A DNA stretch of 64,000 nucleotides, taken from Sabethes cyaneus (lineage: Eukaryota > Arthropoda > Insecta > Diptera > Culicidae). The DNA is taken from contig NC_071354.1 of assembly GCF_943734655.1 (NCBI RefSeq), positions 174,440,411 to 174,504,410 on the forward strand, in the 5' to 3' direction. Under the pieces are notes generated by a model. It saw only the letters and a list, made by a program, of their open reading frames with translations. It made no database searches and had not been told where the DNA came from. Positions 9,021 through 21,614 of this stretch are shown in pieces. Position 1 is the first letter of the stretch, and every line of letters starts with the position of its first letter. Made by a program: the position numbers and the translations under genes.

Positions 9021-11817
9021 ACTTCGTCTAGTTTCAATTGAATCAGACAATCGCGGACCTGTTGGGTCGAGGAGACTCTGCCATTATTTTTTGCTGAAAT
9101 GGATATGAATGAACTAATTGATTAAAATTGAAATATCTTGCTAATCTGCAAAGAAAGGACCAACGTACAAGTGCTTGTGTTTTTTGTGTTTTTAGATAAT
9201 TGATTTCAAAGATTATTTCATCATGGTCATCATGAGTTTTTTTTTTAAACAAAATTTAACAGAACAATTTTTATTTTTCTCCAGTGAATATTCAGTCTGA
9301 GATTTACAAAAGTATTTCTCCTTACAACAGTTGTGGAAATTCTAATCATACTAAGAAAATATGCATTCACTGTTAGGTGGATCAACCTATATGTTGTACC
9401 TCAAAAGACTGCTGTTGCCCTTTACACTACTAGGTACTGTGGTGGTTGTTCAGAAAGTGAATTTCTTTTACCGAATTGTGCAACCTTTGCTGCTGTACTC
9501 TGCATCTACTTGGTGATTTGTATGGATCCGATATATAACTATCTGCAGTAGTAACAGCCGAGCAACCAGAATAGTAGAAAATTGAATCTGTGCATATCAA
9601 CTGAAACGAAAAGTTTCAGCTGAGTTTTGTTTCATTTGAAAGTTCACGCCGTAAAAATTGTAAATATATTCAACTTTAATTACATTCAAAATAAAAAAAA
9701 CTTGCAAATTGAACAGCAAAAGTTGGTTGTTGTCATATCGGTTGTCGAATAAATTAAAATGTTTGTCGTTTTTTCAATTAATTTTACAAAAGTAAATGAC
9801 ATGTAAAGTGACATTAATTGATTGAGAGAAGAGAAAAGCTAAATATCAAAAATAAAAAAATAATTTGCATATATTTTTTATTTCGAAGTAGTGTTAAGAT
9901 TTCATTCCATAGACACATAATTCTGCTCGGTCTTTTATTTATTGTTCAAAATCTTCTACCACTCTCGAGTTGTGAGTTTGTTTGTTAAACACGCTGCAAG
10001 ACACAGGACCGATATTGGCGCCGCGTCCAATGAGATGTGATTATTACGTATGAATGAACGAATGAATGCAATTGGTAGAGCGAGGGAGTTATTCGCGTTG
10101 CCAGCGCGGCGTGGCTGTTCGCCGTCAAAGCGTCTGCTGTGTGCCTTGAAGGTTTTTTGTCTAGACGGTAACGATGTGAATTAGACGTAAGTGACCTTTT
10201 GATGTTGATTGGAATTATTTACGAAAGCCACTCTCTGACGGAGCAACGACGGTTGTTTTGTTTAGTGGGAATTAAAATTAACAATTCCAAGATTGTATGC
10301 TATTTTCTAGCCGCTATACTTGTTTCGCTTGAAAGGTTGTTATCATTTTGGTACAAAAGTGAATTTATTATACTTCGCAATGAAACGAGATCGAGCTGAA
10401 ACTTTTTGTATTAAATATATATCCTTCATGCTCTTAGTGATAACTTCCATTTTCCTCGAATTCTCACCATTTCTCCAAGGCAATCCATTTATCAACTCAA
10501 TCCGTTTCACTGCAATCATATCTGATAATGCGAACCAAAAAGTAAATCAAACATTTTTCTCGGATTTCTAAGTTTTTCATGTGGATCAGAGCACCAATAA
10601 GAAAAGTCGTAAGAAGAGGCACTCCAATAGTTAGAATTCTAGTGCCTTTCGCAATAAAAGGAAGCAGTGATGTAGTAAAAAACCCCGAACAGAAAGGTAT
10701 AATAAATGATATCCTCGTAAATAGTATGTTCGAATATGATATTACATGCATAAATTTGAATAGTGAATGGATTTTTTCTTCTAAATTTTTGTCTAAGAAA
10801 CACGACTTTTAATATCCATCTCCATGGAATCTCGTATTTCCTATTTATTCTGATAGCATTCTTTTGTTAGGTATGTTAATATTTTGCCTACCCTTGAGAA
10901 GGAATTTATTTTTTATTTGTCTTTAAATCATACCAAACAAAATAATGTTAAATCCCAGTATAAATTAAGTTTGCATCAAAACCTAAAATTGCTATTATTT
11001 GGCGTCCAACTTCTACTCGAGAATCGCATTCGATACTTTCGGATGGTAAGCAATGGAATAAAAAAATGCATTTCAACTAGCCACGGAAAGCTCGCCTGTG
11101 TAAAGCTTGCTGTAATAACCTATCTACCGATCTGTATTTTTTTGGATTGCAACAGAGCTGAACCGATGCGATGATGGTAAAAAAAAAGTATGAAGTGGCA
11201 CAACGGAAATATTTTGCGGGGCGATGATACTAATGGTGCGATGATGATGGGATAGGAAAAGTTTTGCCATTGCTCTTATACTTCTCTATGTACGTACCAG
11301 GTACCTGCATCCCAGTAACGGAGCAAACGAAGGAGTTTGGCTGGGTTGGTGTTTAACGGTGGAATCGACAGTGAAAATGAATTTCCCACTCACCAATGCG
11401 GGTGAATCGCTGGAGTATTATGAATTAATTTTTTTTTGTAATCATCGGGAGCTTAAAATGTCAGCTTGTTTTTTCCCATTTATCCCATGTTTCATTTCAG
11501 GAGATATTTCTACTACCTATTCCTTTCAGTGTCTATAATAAATATAACTTTCTACTATTGAAAATGTTGTTAAAATACATGTTGCATAGAGTCGGCTCCC
11601 TCCGGTGTTGCGGATAAACATTTGAGTAATTAAACAAGTTGGCAAGCAACTAAGCACCTGCACCCATGCACTTGTTTTTGTTGCCTGCTCATGCCTGTGA
11701 TTGCATCAAAATGCAATCTCCAAAACGAGAATGCCGAGAAGCCGTGCTTGTTGTTCATCACCACCAGACAGAGTTCGTGCGGGAATATATGAAAAAGAAG
11801 AGTTAATATGTCATGCT
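9021..11817. other. Unassigned stretch
   Basis: AT-rich sequence with a short GC-richer patch at about 10000-10160. ORFs of 66-96 codons (for example 10199-11174) have no motif I recognise and low-complexity composition. I see no convincing exon. Confidence 0.4.
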
Positions 11818-12240
11818 AGCTGTAGCCCGCGTACATCGCCTCGAGTCTAATTGTGACCGAAACACTTAACCTAACCTAATTTTTTGTATTTGCGGCGAAA
11901 TAGCCCGTTTTTGATGCGATAACCTAGATTTACTAAAGCAGAATTAACCGGGTTGTTTGACCAAAACGCCTGAATGTACCTCTAACTCTAGGGTACTCTA
12001 TGAGATGCAACTACGTTGTTACCGATATTTATTTGCCACTGTGGCGTTGGAATTTTGGACAGGGTACTGACACTTGTGTATCGTTATTTTATGTTTATTT
12101 GTAACACAAGTTTTGGGCCCTCTCTCTTTCAAGCCCACAACAAATCATGCCTCGCATGAGAAACGGTTCGTGAGGTACTTGCACCAGCTGTACGTTTGGT
12201 GCATATGTATTAGTTTTATCTTTATATAAAACGTGTGGGA
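11818..12240 (+). repeat. Repeat family R2, copy 1
   Basis: Collinear with 28636-29018 plus 29487-29545. Shared strings include CGTCTAATTG-like, GACCAAAACGCCTGAATGTACCTCT (with one difference), AGATGCAACTACGTT, CAGGGYACTGACAY and CGTGAGGTRCTTGCA. This copy lacks the insertion present in copy 2, so it shows the uninterrupted form. Type unknown; noncoding. Confidence 0.65.
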
Positions 12241-12539
12241 AGCGGACTGCAATTCACACCACAAAAATATAGCATCATGCCAGGGTCTTGGTTTTAGATG
12301 CAGACCAAATAAGGCTCTTATAAACTAGAATAGATGTAATGAATACTGGTTTTATGTAGGGTTTGCAAGTCTGTTATCCCAATGTTTCTTTAGTTTTTAC
12401 TTGTTCCATAGTTTGGCAAGAATAAAAATACTGATCTTCTATGTTGAAAAAAAAAACCTGTGGAAATTAAGGTCGCATACGGAAAAGGCAGGAGGCATTC
12501 ATGTGAATGCTGAATGTCAGTACGAGAAATAAGCCTTGC

Positions 12540-14250
12540 CAACAAGGAACGTTTGCATCCATGTCAGGAGCGGCTTTACATTCCCCGACTTAGTGAGCGC
12601 CTGCACTTCAAGTTAGGGGTGGCTCACGACAGCGTTTAATCCGGAGCGGACGACTGAATTAAAAAACGTGATGTCTCGGCACTAAAGCTAAGATAGCAGC
12701 TCCACCACGAGACTCAGTAGCGCAACCTACTAACTAGTGATTACTGCGAATTGTCAAGTGTACTTGGATCGGATTTTTCCTAGGTAAGAAACTGAGGATG
12801 ACGAATGAAAACTTGATACTTGGAACTACACATCGCTGAATTTCGTAGATGGCGACAGGAAGCTGCTTAAACAGCTTGAACTCCGCAAAGTCGACATCGT
12901 AGCTTATTGCAGAGAGTATTTGGAAGATCCGCAGCAGAAAACCCCAGTTTTATCAGTGCGATGGTACTACCAACGAGCTGGGAACGGGGTTTGTAGTGCT
13001 GGGCAGAATGCTGGATCGCATGATAGATTGGAAGGCGACTAACGAGATGTGTTTTTTGAAACGATAAAGGACCGATTCTTCAATTACACTATTACAGCAT
13101 CATCAACGTGCACTGTCCGCACGAAGGAGGATCCGACAATGAAAATGAAGCGTTTTACGCGCGGCTGGAAGCAACACAAGACACCTGTTCATCACGGGAC
13201 ATCAAGATCGTCATTGGAGATATGAACTTTTTTAAGGTGGTGATCTAAAGCACCTTTTTCCTACGTAAAGATATCAACAAAGCCACCTGGAGACAACTAG
13301 ACCAACATACAATGAACCAGTTTGACTTCGTTCTCATAAACGGTCGGTTCATCTCTATCTAACCTTACGACCATACGTTCCCTACAGGATACGAATATTG
13401 GCTCTGACTATCAGCTAGTAGCAGTATATGTGCGCTCGCAACTCTCAACCGTATATCAGATAGGTCAAAGCGGTCCCCCTCGGCTGAACATTAGGCAGCT
13501 AGATAACCCGCAATCTGCTGAGAACTACGCCCAAATACTGGATGAGGCAATGCCTTCTTGTGAACTGCTTCAACCCTTGAAGACAATTAGGGCAGAATAC
13601 GCGAAATCATCGGAGAAGTTGCTACCGCGGTGCTTCCCAGTACCTGCTCTCCAACAAGTCAAACGAAAAATTGGGTTGCTAAAGACCAAGAAAGCCGCCA
13701 GTAGGGACGCCTACCAGCAGAGCTTTATAAATATGGCCGAGAAATGCTTGTAACGCCTCTACACTGGGTTATTCCCCAGATTTAGGTGGAGGAGAAGCTA
13801 CCGGAGGAATGGATGGAAGGAGTTGTTTATGCCTTCTACAAAAAGGGTGATCAATGGGGGCGCGACTGCTGCGACTATCGTGGCATAACGCGTGTAAATG
13901 CCGCTCACAAGGTACTCTCCCAGATCCCATTACGACGGCTATCACCGATAGCACAAGGTTGAGTAGGATACTTCATGAAAACTCGGGCCAAAATATCACC
14001 GTCCGATAGAACTTGTCGAAATGTTGGGAGTACTACGTATCACATCTTTATTGAATTCAAAGTAGCATACGGTACAGTCAATAAGACCAGCTATGGCAGA
14101 TAATGCGCTAAGATAATCAAAGTTTTATTGGATCGAGTGATGTGTTTCGTGCGCATCTCGGGGACACTCTCGAGTACCTTTGAGACGCGGCGGGGCTTAT
14201 CCAACGAGCGGGCATCGAAACGACAGACACGATGTTCATCAAAGGTAGCC
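12540..14250 (+). mobile_element. LINE with APE endonuclease and RT, RTE/CR1-like (degenerate)
   Basis: It begins with a noncoding leader. Endonuclease remnants are readable from about 12850 (DRKLLKQLELRKVDIVAYC; FFNYTIINVHCPHEGG near 13080-13130; DIKIVIGDMNF near 13200). The end of the endonuclease domain follows (DFVLINGRF near 13330-13355; NIGSDYQLVAVYVRSQL near 13395-13440), then the linker ORF at 13430-13753. RT blocks follow: LPEEWMEGVVYAFYKKGDQ (13798-13855), DYRGITRVNAAHKVLSQI (13876-13930) and the SGTLSSTFETRRGLS block near 14160-14200. The catalytic FADD box is missing, many stops are present, and the copy ends abruptly at a mariner fragment. The same family recurs at 17760-19300, 37975-38206, 46975-47275 and 59715-60690. 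Clade assignment is uncertain. Confidence 0.75.
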
Positions 14251-14261
14251 ATTTTCTAGGT

Positions 14262-14680
14262 CTCGCAGATGACGAAAGACAATGCGTTGCAATATTTTGT
14301 GTTTGGTGGGAATATAAGGGTCTGATCTAATATGAGCTGCTCCAACCTAGCTAAACCGTTTATCCTTACCGTTACCGACAACAAATAATCAATTTGAATC
14401 GAACTTTTTGCTGAAAATGTACTAAAAAGCCAACAGAAAGTGATTCTGCTGCATGAAAATGCTCCGTCACATACTGCAAAACCGGTTACGGAAATGATTG
14501 AGACTTGCGGCTGGCTTACCCACTTCAATTTTTACGAAAATGTGGGAAAATGGCTCAATGAATGGTTTGTTTCTAAATAAGAACAGTTCTTTTAACGGGG
14601 CATTCACAATTTACCAGATAGATAGGGAACATCTATAGCTATCGAAATAGATTTTTCATTTTATTACAATAAACGTGTTC
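14262..14680 (+). mobile_element. Mos1-like mariner transposase remnant
   Basis: Translation with frameshifts gives WWEYKGLI-YELLQPS (14300-14350), YRQQIINLNRT, then VILLHENAPSHTAKPV near 14440-14490. The Mos1-type mariner motif HDNAPSHTA contains the second catalytic Asp, and here it reads HEN, so that residue is changed. The segment up to the third Asp has been deleted. Sequence then jumps to the C-terminal YENVGKWLNEWFVSK and RGIHNLPDR blocks (14530-14630). It is an internally deleted, inactive cut-and-paste element abutting the LINE at 12540-14250. Confidence 0.8.
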
Positions 14681-14689
14681 TTTCGGTTG

Positions 14690-15335
14690 AAAAAATTAAA
14701 CACTAACTGTGAGAGATTGCAAAAGGTTTCTGTCACATTAAAGACATTGCCACATTTAAATACTACATCATTCTAAATTGATTCGATCGCGAATGAATAT
14801 CTCATCAGTATTTCGCCATACAACTGCTTTTCCTGTTTTTTGTTTTGTTAGTTTCGTAGTCCATCCATTCCAGAGCTAAACAAGCGTTTGCACCTTGCAG
14901 CACCAGTCACCAGTTTCAACCAAGCACATGAAATCTAATCTTGAACGAGACAAACAACAAAACATGTGATTTTATTCTGTTGTGCTAATGAAGACGGTGC
15001 TATTCCGTGGCATGAAGACAACTAGTGTAGTGCTTAAATTTATTTTGCTACTCATTTATCGAAGCAATTTAAAAAAAAACCTGTGCAATGCTACACCCCA
15101 CGACAGATGGCTTTCGCAAAAAAAAAATTCGACGAAGTTGTTCACCGCACACAGGAGGTAAACAAAAAATCAAGAAAATGAAAGGTAACGAAAATCTTAC
15201 CGTAGTGTGGAGAGTAATGCAGTAATGCAGTGCACAGGGATTAAACTCTTTCATAATATGCACGTTTATTGAGGTTTGACTATTATATTTATCCAATGCA
15301 ACGATTGTCAAAAGAAGATAACAGACAGACTCTCT
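14690..15335. other. Unassigned stretch
   Basis: AT-rich; no gene or family recognised. Confidence 0.4.
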
Positions 15336-15339
15336 TCCC

Positions 15340-15680
15340 AGGTAACCTATAAGCATTAATATATAAGCACTAAATCAAATGATTATAAGGCATATGTGGG
15401 GCTTTTTACTGCGTATTGCTGTATATCAGCTTTATGACTCCTAGCTGTTTTAAATCAGCATACAACATTGTATTCAAATTCTTTTTCTCAGTAATCAGCT
15501 GCAAATAAGCATTGCCGGTAGTATGAGCTTAGCAGTAAAGTAGCCGTATATTTTGCCAAAATAGTTTTTAAGTAACATTTATGTCGCCTGTAAATGCTAC
15601 TTAAAAAGTAACATTTAAAGTGACCTATATGGTTATTATCTTGCATTTGAATAGCTTTGATAATGCTTATTGATTACCAG
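15340..15680. mobile_element. Probable MITE with about 21-bp imperfect terminal inverted repeats
   Basis: The left end GGTAACCTATAAGCATTA (from 15341) pairs with the right end TAATGCTTATTGATTACC (15661-15678), with about 4 mismatches over 21 bp. Inside, at 15567-15630, the motif AAGTAACATTTA occurs twice directly and once inverted (GTAAATGCTACTT). There is no coding sequence. Target-site duplication unclear. Confidence 0.5.
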
Positions 15681-17755
15681 CATTGTTTTTTGCGTGACAG
15701 AATAACATAATCTGGACTAACCTGGATATATTTTATTTATGTTGATTAATATTGTTTTATATACAACAACATTGTAACCCAATACGCCATTGTACGGTAC
15801 CCTTGCAGACAATGTGTTACTTACCCTTTTGAGATCAGCTTTTGCGATGAGATACGGCGGCGGCGATCGGCGTTCTCTGGAGCAACGACCGCAGGAAGCA
15901 GGTTCTTGACTCAGTTTAGGTGCTTATTTTTAGCGCGTTTGTTTGGCGCGCGAACATTCTTTATTTGGATGGAAGCAGAATTTGGACAAAAACAAGGCAT
16001 CGCTAATATATGTTGGTATCAGCTCTCTCAGCTTATAAGCCTGTTGATCAGCTAGAATCCAAACTGGTATGGCAATCAATATGCAAAATACTTTCGTGAT
16101 TGTTTTGCAACTAATTTCGAACTTTATAATCACGTTAAAATTTGTTTGGGGCATGGTGAACGTGTGAGTGAGCCATTTTCGATCGGATTCGGGGCCAGTG
16201 TGAAGCAAACGAAGTGAGAAAAACATGTATCCCTGTTGTAGCTTGGCAGCTGTAAGTACACCGAAGTATAATTTCCGGAAGTTTTCGAAGGGGAGCCATG
16301 TTGTCTGCATATCTCATCATCAGCCGTGTATGCTTTGCTGCCATGTCGTCAACACCTCTCGTTGGATGGAAGCCTATTTACGAAGTTTATTTCTATTGGG
16401 ACGGTTTGTGTTTACGCGCACGTTCTTGTACTTGGTGAAACAACAGTTTTGTGACTGACAATCGAGTGTTGTAAAATACGTACATGGTGCGAAGTAGTGC
16501 ACAAGAAAAATCGATGCTACCGGGACAAATTTCAATATACATTGACTGACCTCCTTCTGCTTCATTGAATGACTTGCAGATCGAGCTCACTTGGCGTTCA
16601 CCAGAAGCCAGGATGCTGAGATAATGGGTGCCTGGGGTTTGCACAAAATAAATCAATTTTGTTTTCATTTAAGCAAGAGACAGTTGAGGTGATGTTTTGA
16701 GGTGGTAGAAATGGGACATTGAAAAATGATTGTTGATAGGTTTAGCTGGTACCTCGCAATCAACAGAATGAACAAACGTGAGTAAAAAGCGACCCGTTCA
16801 ATCGTAAAATTTGGCCTATTTTCGGCAAGATAAGCTATCTCTACTTGTCAAATGACAACTCTTCGGGTATTCACCAATAGAAATATGATAGAACATAAAA
16901 TTCAAACGACTCAAAAGAACAACGGAAATAAATAGCGTACCTCGCTCAATTCCTTAGTTTTACTACGCGTAGTAAAACTATGCAAAACAACAATATTGGT
17001 TTGAAACGAATTCAAGAACATGGGACTTACCTGACTTTATTTTCAGTGTCTTTCCAAAAAAGTGTATTGCTTCCCATTTTACATGAATGAAACTTTCCGG
17101 AAACTGGTTTGTGACCACCAATGTACATACTGGACGGCATCTGCAATTTATCGAAGCAAAAAAAACATACACGTGCTCTGCAAGGAACACGCCGCACCTG
17201 TCGCTTGTCCGTTTCATTATCGGAGGTTGTTTCTGACAGACCCTAAAAGTTACATTGCATTGGTAGCAGCAGCGGTAGCTACATATATCGCGAACTGTAC
17301 CCAACTCAGATGATGACCAAATGCCTATTTGTAAATAAGATGAAAGGTGCTACTCTTGATTCATGTGCACCAGCTGCTTGGACCCTCCGGGGGTCTGCTG
17401 ACGATATGTTGTCAAGCTTTTAATGGAGCTTGCGGTGCTTACAACGGACATTATATTATATGAGATTAAAAAAAGGGGGCAATCTCATTTGTTTTCAATT
17501 GGTGTAAACCATAATTTAATAATAACTAATTTGTATTTGATTATTATTAGGCTTAATGGATGGTTTTAGTGCGGTTGGGCCACAGTTTAGCTAGATTAAA
17601 TCTGACATTTCAACCTTCTACAGTGAAAAACCTGCAGTTGAATCACATAGCTCACCATTTCGTGTGCTATTAGTTACTAAACTAAACTAAAAATCTGCAA
17701 TAATTTCACTGGACTGCCATTTTATTACTTTTTAAGCTTATTTTGTTGGCGATGG
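15681..17755. other. Unassigned stretch
   Basis: Overlapping ORFs of 60-126 codons on both strands at 15930-16670 and 16978-17313 contain no recognisable domain. Both strands are open over the same region, which argues against coding. The only structural landmark is the palindrome at 16955-16980. Confidence 0.4.
16955..16980. repeat. Perfect 26-nt palindrome centred on CGCG
   Basis: TAGTTTTACTACG followed directly by its reverse complement, with no spacer and no mismatch. Function unknown; it could be a tiny insertion footprint or a dimeric protein-binding site. Confidence 0.9.
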
Positions 17756-17759
17756 TCCG

Positions 17760-19300
17760 TCATCGGTAATGTGTCGAACGAATTATGGTCCTCCAGTAGT
17801 GTCGGTCCTGAGTTGCCGTTCTCCAATACCCCGAACACTCGACAGCGCACAACCATTGGGTGCGGGGTCTGCCTCAAAGTCTATGGCATCTTCCTGGATA
17901 TCTGCTTAAATAGTTTTAGCTACTCTTTCGTCGGGCTTTCTAGCCACGTACCCAGCCCACCATAGCGTGCGTGCCACATTGTACTATCTTGACTATATCA
18001 GGTTATTTGAATACTTGATACAGCTCTTGGTTCATGCATCTGCCCTATACTTCATTTTCCATTTTGCTACCAAGTATTGATCGCAGAATTTTACGCCCAA
18101 AAACCCCAAGCAGCTTCCTTTAGTGTCCATGATTTATGTCCGTAGAGACCAGCGGGAAGATTAGTGTTCTGTAGAGTGCCAGTTTCGTACGAATTTTCAA
18201 ACAACGGGACTTCAGCTGTCTACGTAATTCGTAAAAAGCCCGATTCGCAGTGCGTTTTTTTACTTCTCAGCTTACATCGTTGTTACATGTCACGAGGGTC
18301 GGGTGCCAAGGTATATGAATTCTCCCACTTTCTCATATCGTTCCTCCAAATCCACTTCGGAACCAACACCATTTGGACTCTTACCAGCAACCATGTACTT
18401 CGTTTTGGCGGAGTAAGTCCCAATGTCGCTGCTTCCAATTTCCATTACTTTACAGTTGGTTCCGATAATATCGTCGTCATTCACTAAACCAAAAAGCATG
18501 TGAGATTTCGTGATGATGATCTCATTCCTTTCTACGTTCGCTTTTCTTATTGCACCTTCCAAGGCAATGTTGAATAGCAGGCTAGAAAGGGTTATCCCTT
18601 TGCTTCAGTCTATCCAACGTCACGAAACCGGCTCAGGAATCAGTTCAACTAGTTTCGTAGAAAACCCATGTTCTAGCATCATCTGCCACAGTTAATTTCG
18701 TCTGACTGAATCGTACATCGCCTTAAAGTCCACAAACAGATGATGTGTCTGCAAGCTGTTATCCCGAAACTTGTCTAACAACTGACGCAAGGCCAATATC
18801 TGATCCATTTTGCAACGACCCTCACGAAATCTAGGTTGGCCTACTCGCCGACGAAGCACTCCGCCAATGGTCTCGGCCTACAAAACAGGATACGAAAGAG
18901 CACCTTATAGACAGAATTTGCCAATGTAATGTCTCGAAGGTTTGTACAGTCGAATTGATGTCCTTTTTCAAAAATAGTACCAATGAAACCGTACAACCAC
19001 TCCTCCGGCATTTATTGTTCCGTGCACATTCTGACAATAATCCGGTGGATCACTTCGTACAGCAGCTCATTTCTCGCTTTTAGAAATTTAGCCGGAATAC
19101 TGTCCTTCCCAACAGCCTTACCGTTTTTCAGCTCACTACTTGCCTTCTTAACTTCCTTAACCTGTGTTGGTGATTCCACAGTTGGACCATCGCTCACAAT
19201 TCTTATCCTGTTGCTGCTGATCTCCATGTTTATCTCTGCATTGAACAGCGTTTGAAAGTGCTCCTTCCACCTGGCTGCTATCACCGTAAAATACAAAACT
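17760..19300 (-). mobile_element. RTE/CR1-like LINE, ORF2 C-terminal half (degenerate), minus strand
   Basis: Reading the minus strand from 19300 down: RWKEHFQTLFNAEINMEI, SPTQVKEVKKASSELKNGKA with GKDSIPAKFLK (19060-19290), then RT blocks equivalent to LPEEWxxGxIxxIxKKGxxxxCxNxRxI and NSVYKVLFRILFCRL. Further on are QPRFREGR and HHLFVDFKAMYDSV (18700-18740). The catalytic box reads as VNDDDIIG near 18480 instead of FADDIDIIG. C-terminal blocks (VGEFIYLGT near 18310) continue towards 17760. Stops and frameshifts throughout. Same family as 12540-14250, opposite orientation. Confidence 0.75.
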
Positions 19301-21239
19301 GAATGTTCGAACAAAATTTTGCATGAAATGATTGAACCAAGTAATAAAATTGTGGTTATATATAGTATTCTTAGTGTAGGGCAAGGTGTGAAGGGGAAAT
19401 AGCAGAAAATTAGGTAAATAGCAAAGTTTATGTGAAGCACGTATGTTCGCAACCGGCTTGTAATTTGATATTGATTCGAATTAATGGTCCCTCCGGAGGG
19501 GGTAGGAATAGGCTCCCCGACCGAAGAAATCACCTCTGTCTGAACTTATTTATTCTAGTAAATTAACTAACGGAGCTATTTTTACTTAGTTCTTGCATTC
19601 ATTTCTTGTTAATAACAATGAATGCGTCATAGCAGTGAATATTGCCAATAACTGTTTCTTGTGTGCATTAGTATAATGGATAAATTATCAGTTACGCCAA
19701 ATTACCATTATGCCAAATTATTTTTATGTCAAATGACTTTATGCTAAGCAGGACATTCCCCTCTAAAACCACCATTTAAGCATTGCGAGACTTGTTCAAG
19801 TTCAAACTTCGTTGATTGGATTCATTAATATTGTGGAAGTTAAGTCATTCGTCTATTGGAATTTCACTAATAAGCCTTCGAGGCAAAACCTCGAGGTTAA
19901 GTCTATTACAGGAAAATCGACCTTATGAATAAAAGAGTTAGAGCAAACTCTCTCATAAGATTTACACGGGAAAAGCAAAGCAAACTGTTTTATTCATACG
20001 GCCTAATGACTCAAAAGCTACCCAGTACTTACAAATCAAGGGCTCCGAGGTAGAATTCGTTGGGTCCTCTTATAGTTAGCCCAAATCATATGCCGGCTTT
20101 GTCAACTTGAAAATTTATCCGTGAGCAGAAAAGTTTAGGTTTAACTGACAGATCATTCTGAACGATTTGGTTTATAGCGACCAGAATAAAATATCCCATA
20201 GAATATTTATTAAATTTTAAGCAATTTCATTGGTTTGCAGCATGTGCGCATTTAATTTCATCGTACATATTGATGTGATAGGTCGATAAAATCAGCGCGC
20301 CACTGAATTGTGCAATTTTCGAAAACTGGTTATTTTAACAAATTGAAAATATTCAGTTAGTAAATCTCAATTTCTAGCAAAATCATTTTAGGTGCTTCCT
20401 CTGACAGGAAAACCGATTGATAATAATTTTCTTTCTGCAAAACACTTTGCTTTGATGAATTGTTTGCGTGCTAAAACAAAATACTAGAATATGGCAATAT
20501 GGCTTCGTATAAAACAATGATTTTGGTGTTGAGCTTTGGTATTCTTCATAATAGCTGCAAAAAACTCTTTGGCCAGGGTGTTACCGTTTTAATAGCTCTA
20601 TAAAACTTACAGATTTATTGCGGTTTGACTAGTAACCACGATAAGATCAATTTTGTTTGGTGCGCCGTTTTGTATTGTTACGCCACGTTTATGGTAAGTT
20701 TATAGGAGACGTGAGGTGCAGCCAACTAGTTTCAACGTGGATATATAAGCAACCACAATAAATTTGCTTTATTAACAGTTTTATTATGGTTTGCTAGCTA
20801 GCTATAAGTGTGTTTAAACTCGTATCCTCTTGGTATTGGGCAATACCACAATAAAACTAGAGGACCTTTATAAAATTCAATAAATCCAAGTGGCTTTAAA
20901 ATTGTTACTTGGAAAGCGTTCATATAACCCTTGCTTTTTATCGAGTTTTTTGCTCTTTGCTCTCCACGCCTTGCCCTACTCTAAAGGTACTATCCATATC
21001 CGTAAAGACTATCCATAGACGTATCGACATTACATTAGGAAAGAAAAATCAGCGGATTTCGTGTTAAACTTCAGCTGGCTCAACGTGAAATGTTCATTAT
21101 ACTTTATACAATACTATACAATGCCATTTTAGTTACTATTGCTTATACACCAACCTCGTGTTTTAGTCTTGACCTTGAAATGCGATCAGGCATATACATT
21201 AGTTTTTTTAAACGGTAGTTGTTTTACAATTCATGAAGG
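19301..21239. other. Unassigned stretch
   Basis: AT-rich noncoding sequence. The minus ORF of 19012-19533 runs out of the LINE into this region and is not a real gene upstream of 19300. Confidence 0.4.
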
Positions 21240-21575
21240 GATAGTAGAAGAAATAATGAAATTTTTAGAGTGGTGGAGAAAGAGCGGAAAGGTGAGACAG
21301 GGAGAGAGGGGGGGAGGGGGAAGATGCATGGTTCGAACCAAGCTATAATCTGAGATTTTACCCGGATTCGAACCCACAACACCAGCCAGGGCATGTGGCT
21401 CGTTGGTACTGAACCTTTGAACCATAGAGGCGCTGGACAAAAGGAGACCGCGTAACCCCCTTATTAGACGAGCGACGTATCTTCAAATTCCACCATCGGT
21501 GGGCTGGATTATTTATAGACACAAATTGTGCCTCTTCCTCGGTTTGTTGTAATCGAACCACCGAATTGAGAAGTT
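21240..21575 (-). mobile_element. tRNA-derived SINE-like element, minus strand
   Basis: On the minus strand the segment 21435-21356 has an A-box-like CTCTATGGTTCAAAGG and a perfect B box (GGGTTCGAATCC). It then runs into a polypyrimidine tract (CCCCCTCCCCCCCTCTCTCC, read on the minus strand) in place of an acceptor stem. Sequence before the A box also looks element-derived. Internal Pol III boxes without tRNA folding indicate a SINE. I saw no second copy in the window. Confidence 0.45.
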
Positions 21576-21614
21576 TAATTTAACTCGTTTTCACTAACTG
21601 GGACGACGAAACTG

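Noticed and set aside
15930..16668. Protein-coding gene from overlapping ORFs of up to 126 codons
   Set aside because: Both strands and several frames are open over the same bases, no domain is recognisable and there are no convincing splice signals.
19012..19533. A 173-codon protein-coding gene on the minus strand
   Set aside because: Its C-terminal half is the RTE/CR1-like LINE (FQTLFNAEI, SELKNGKA). The N-terminal half is run-on through AT-rich noncoding sequence.
21356..21435. A tRNA gene on the minus strand with a perfect B box
   Set aside because: After the B box the sequence runs into a polypyrimidine tract and no acceptor stem can be closed.
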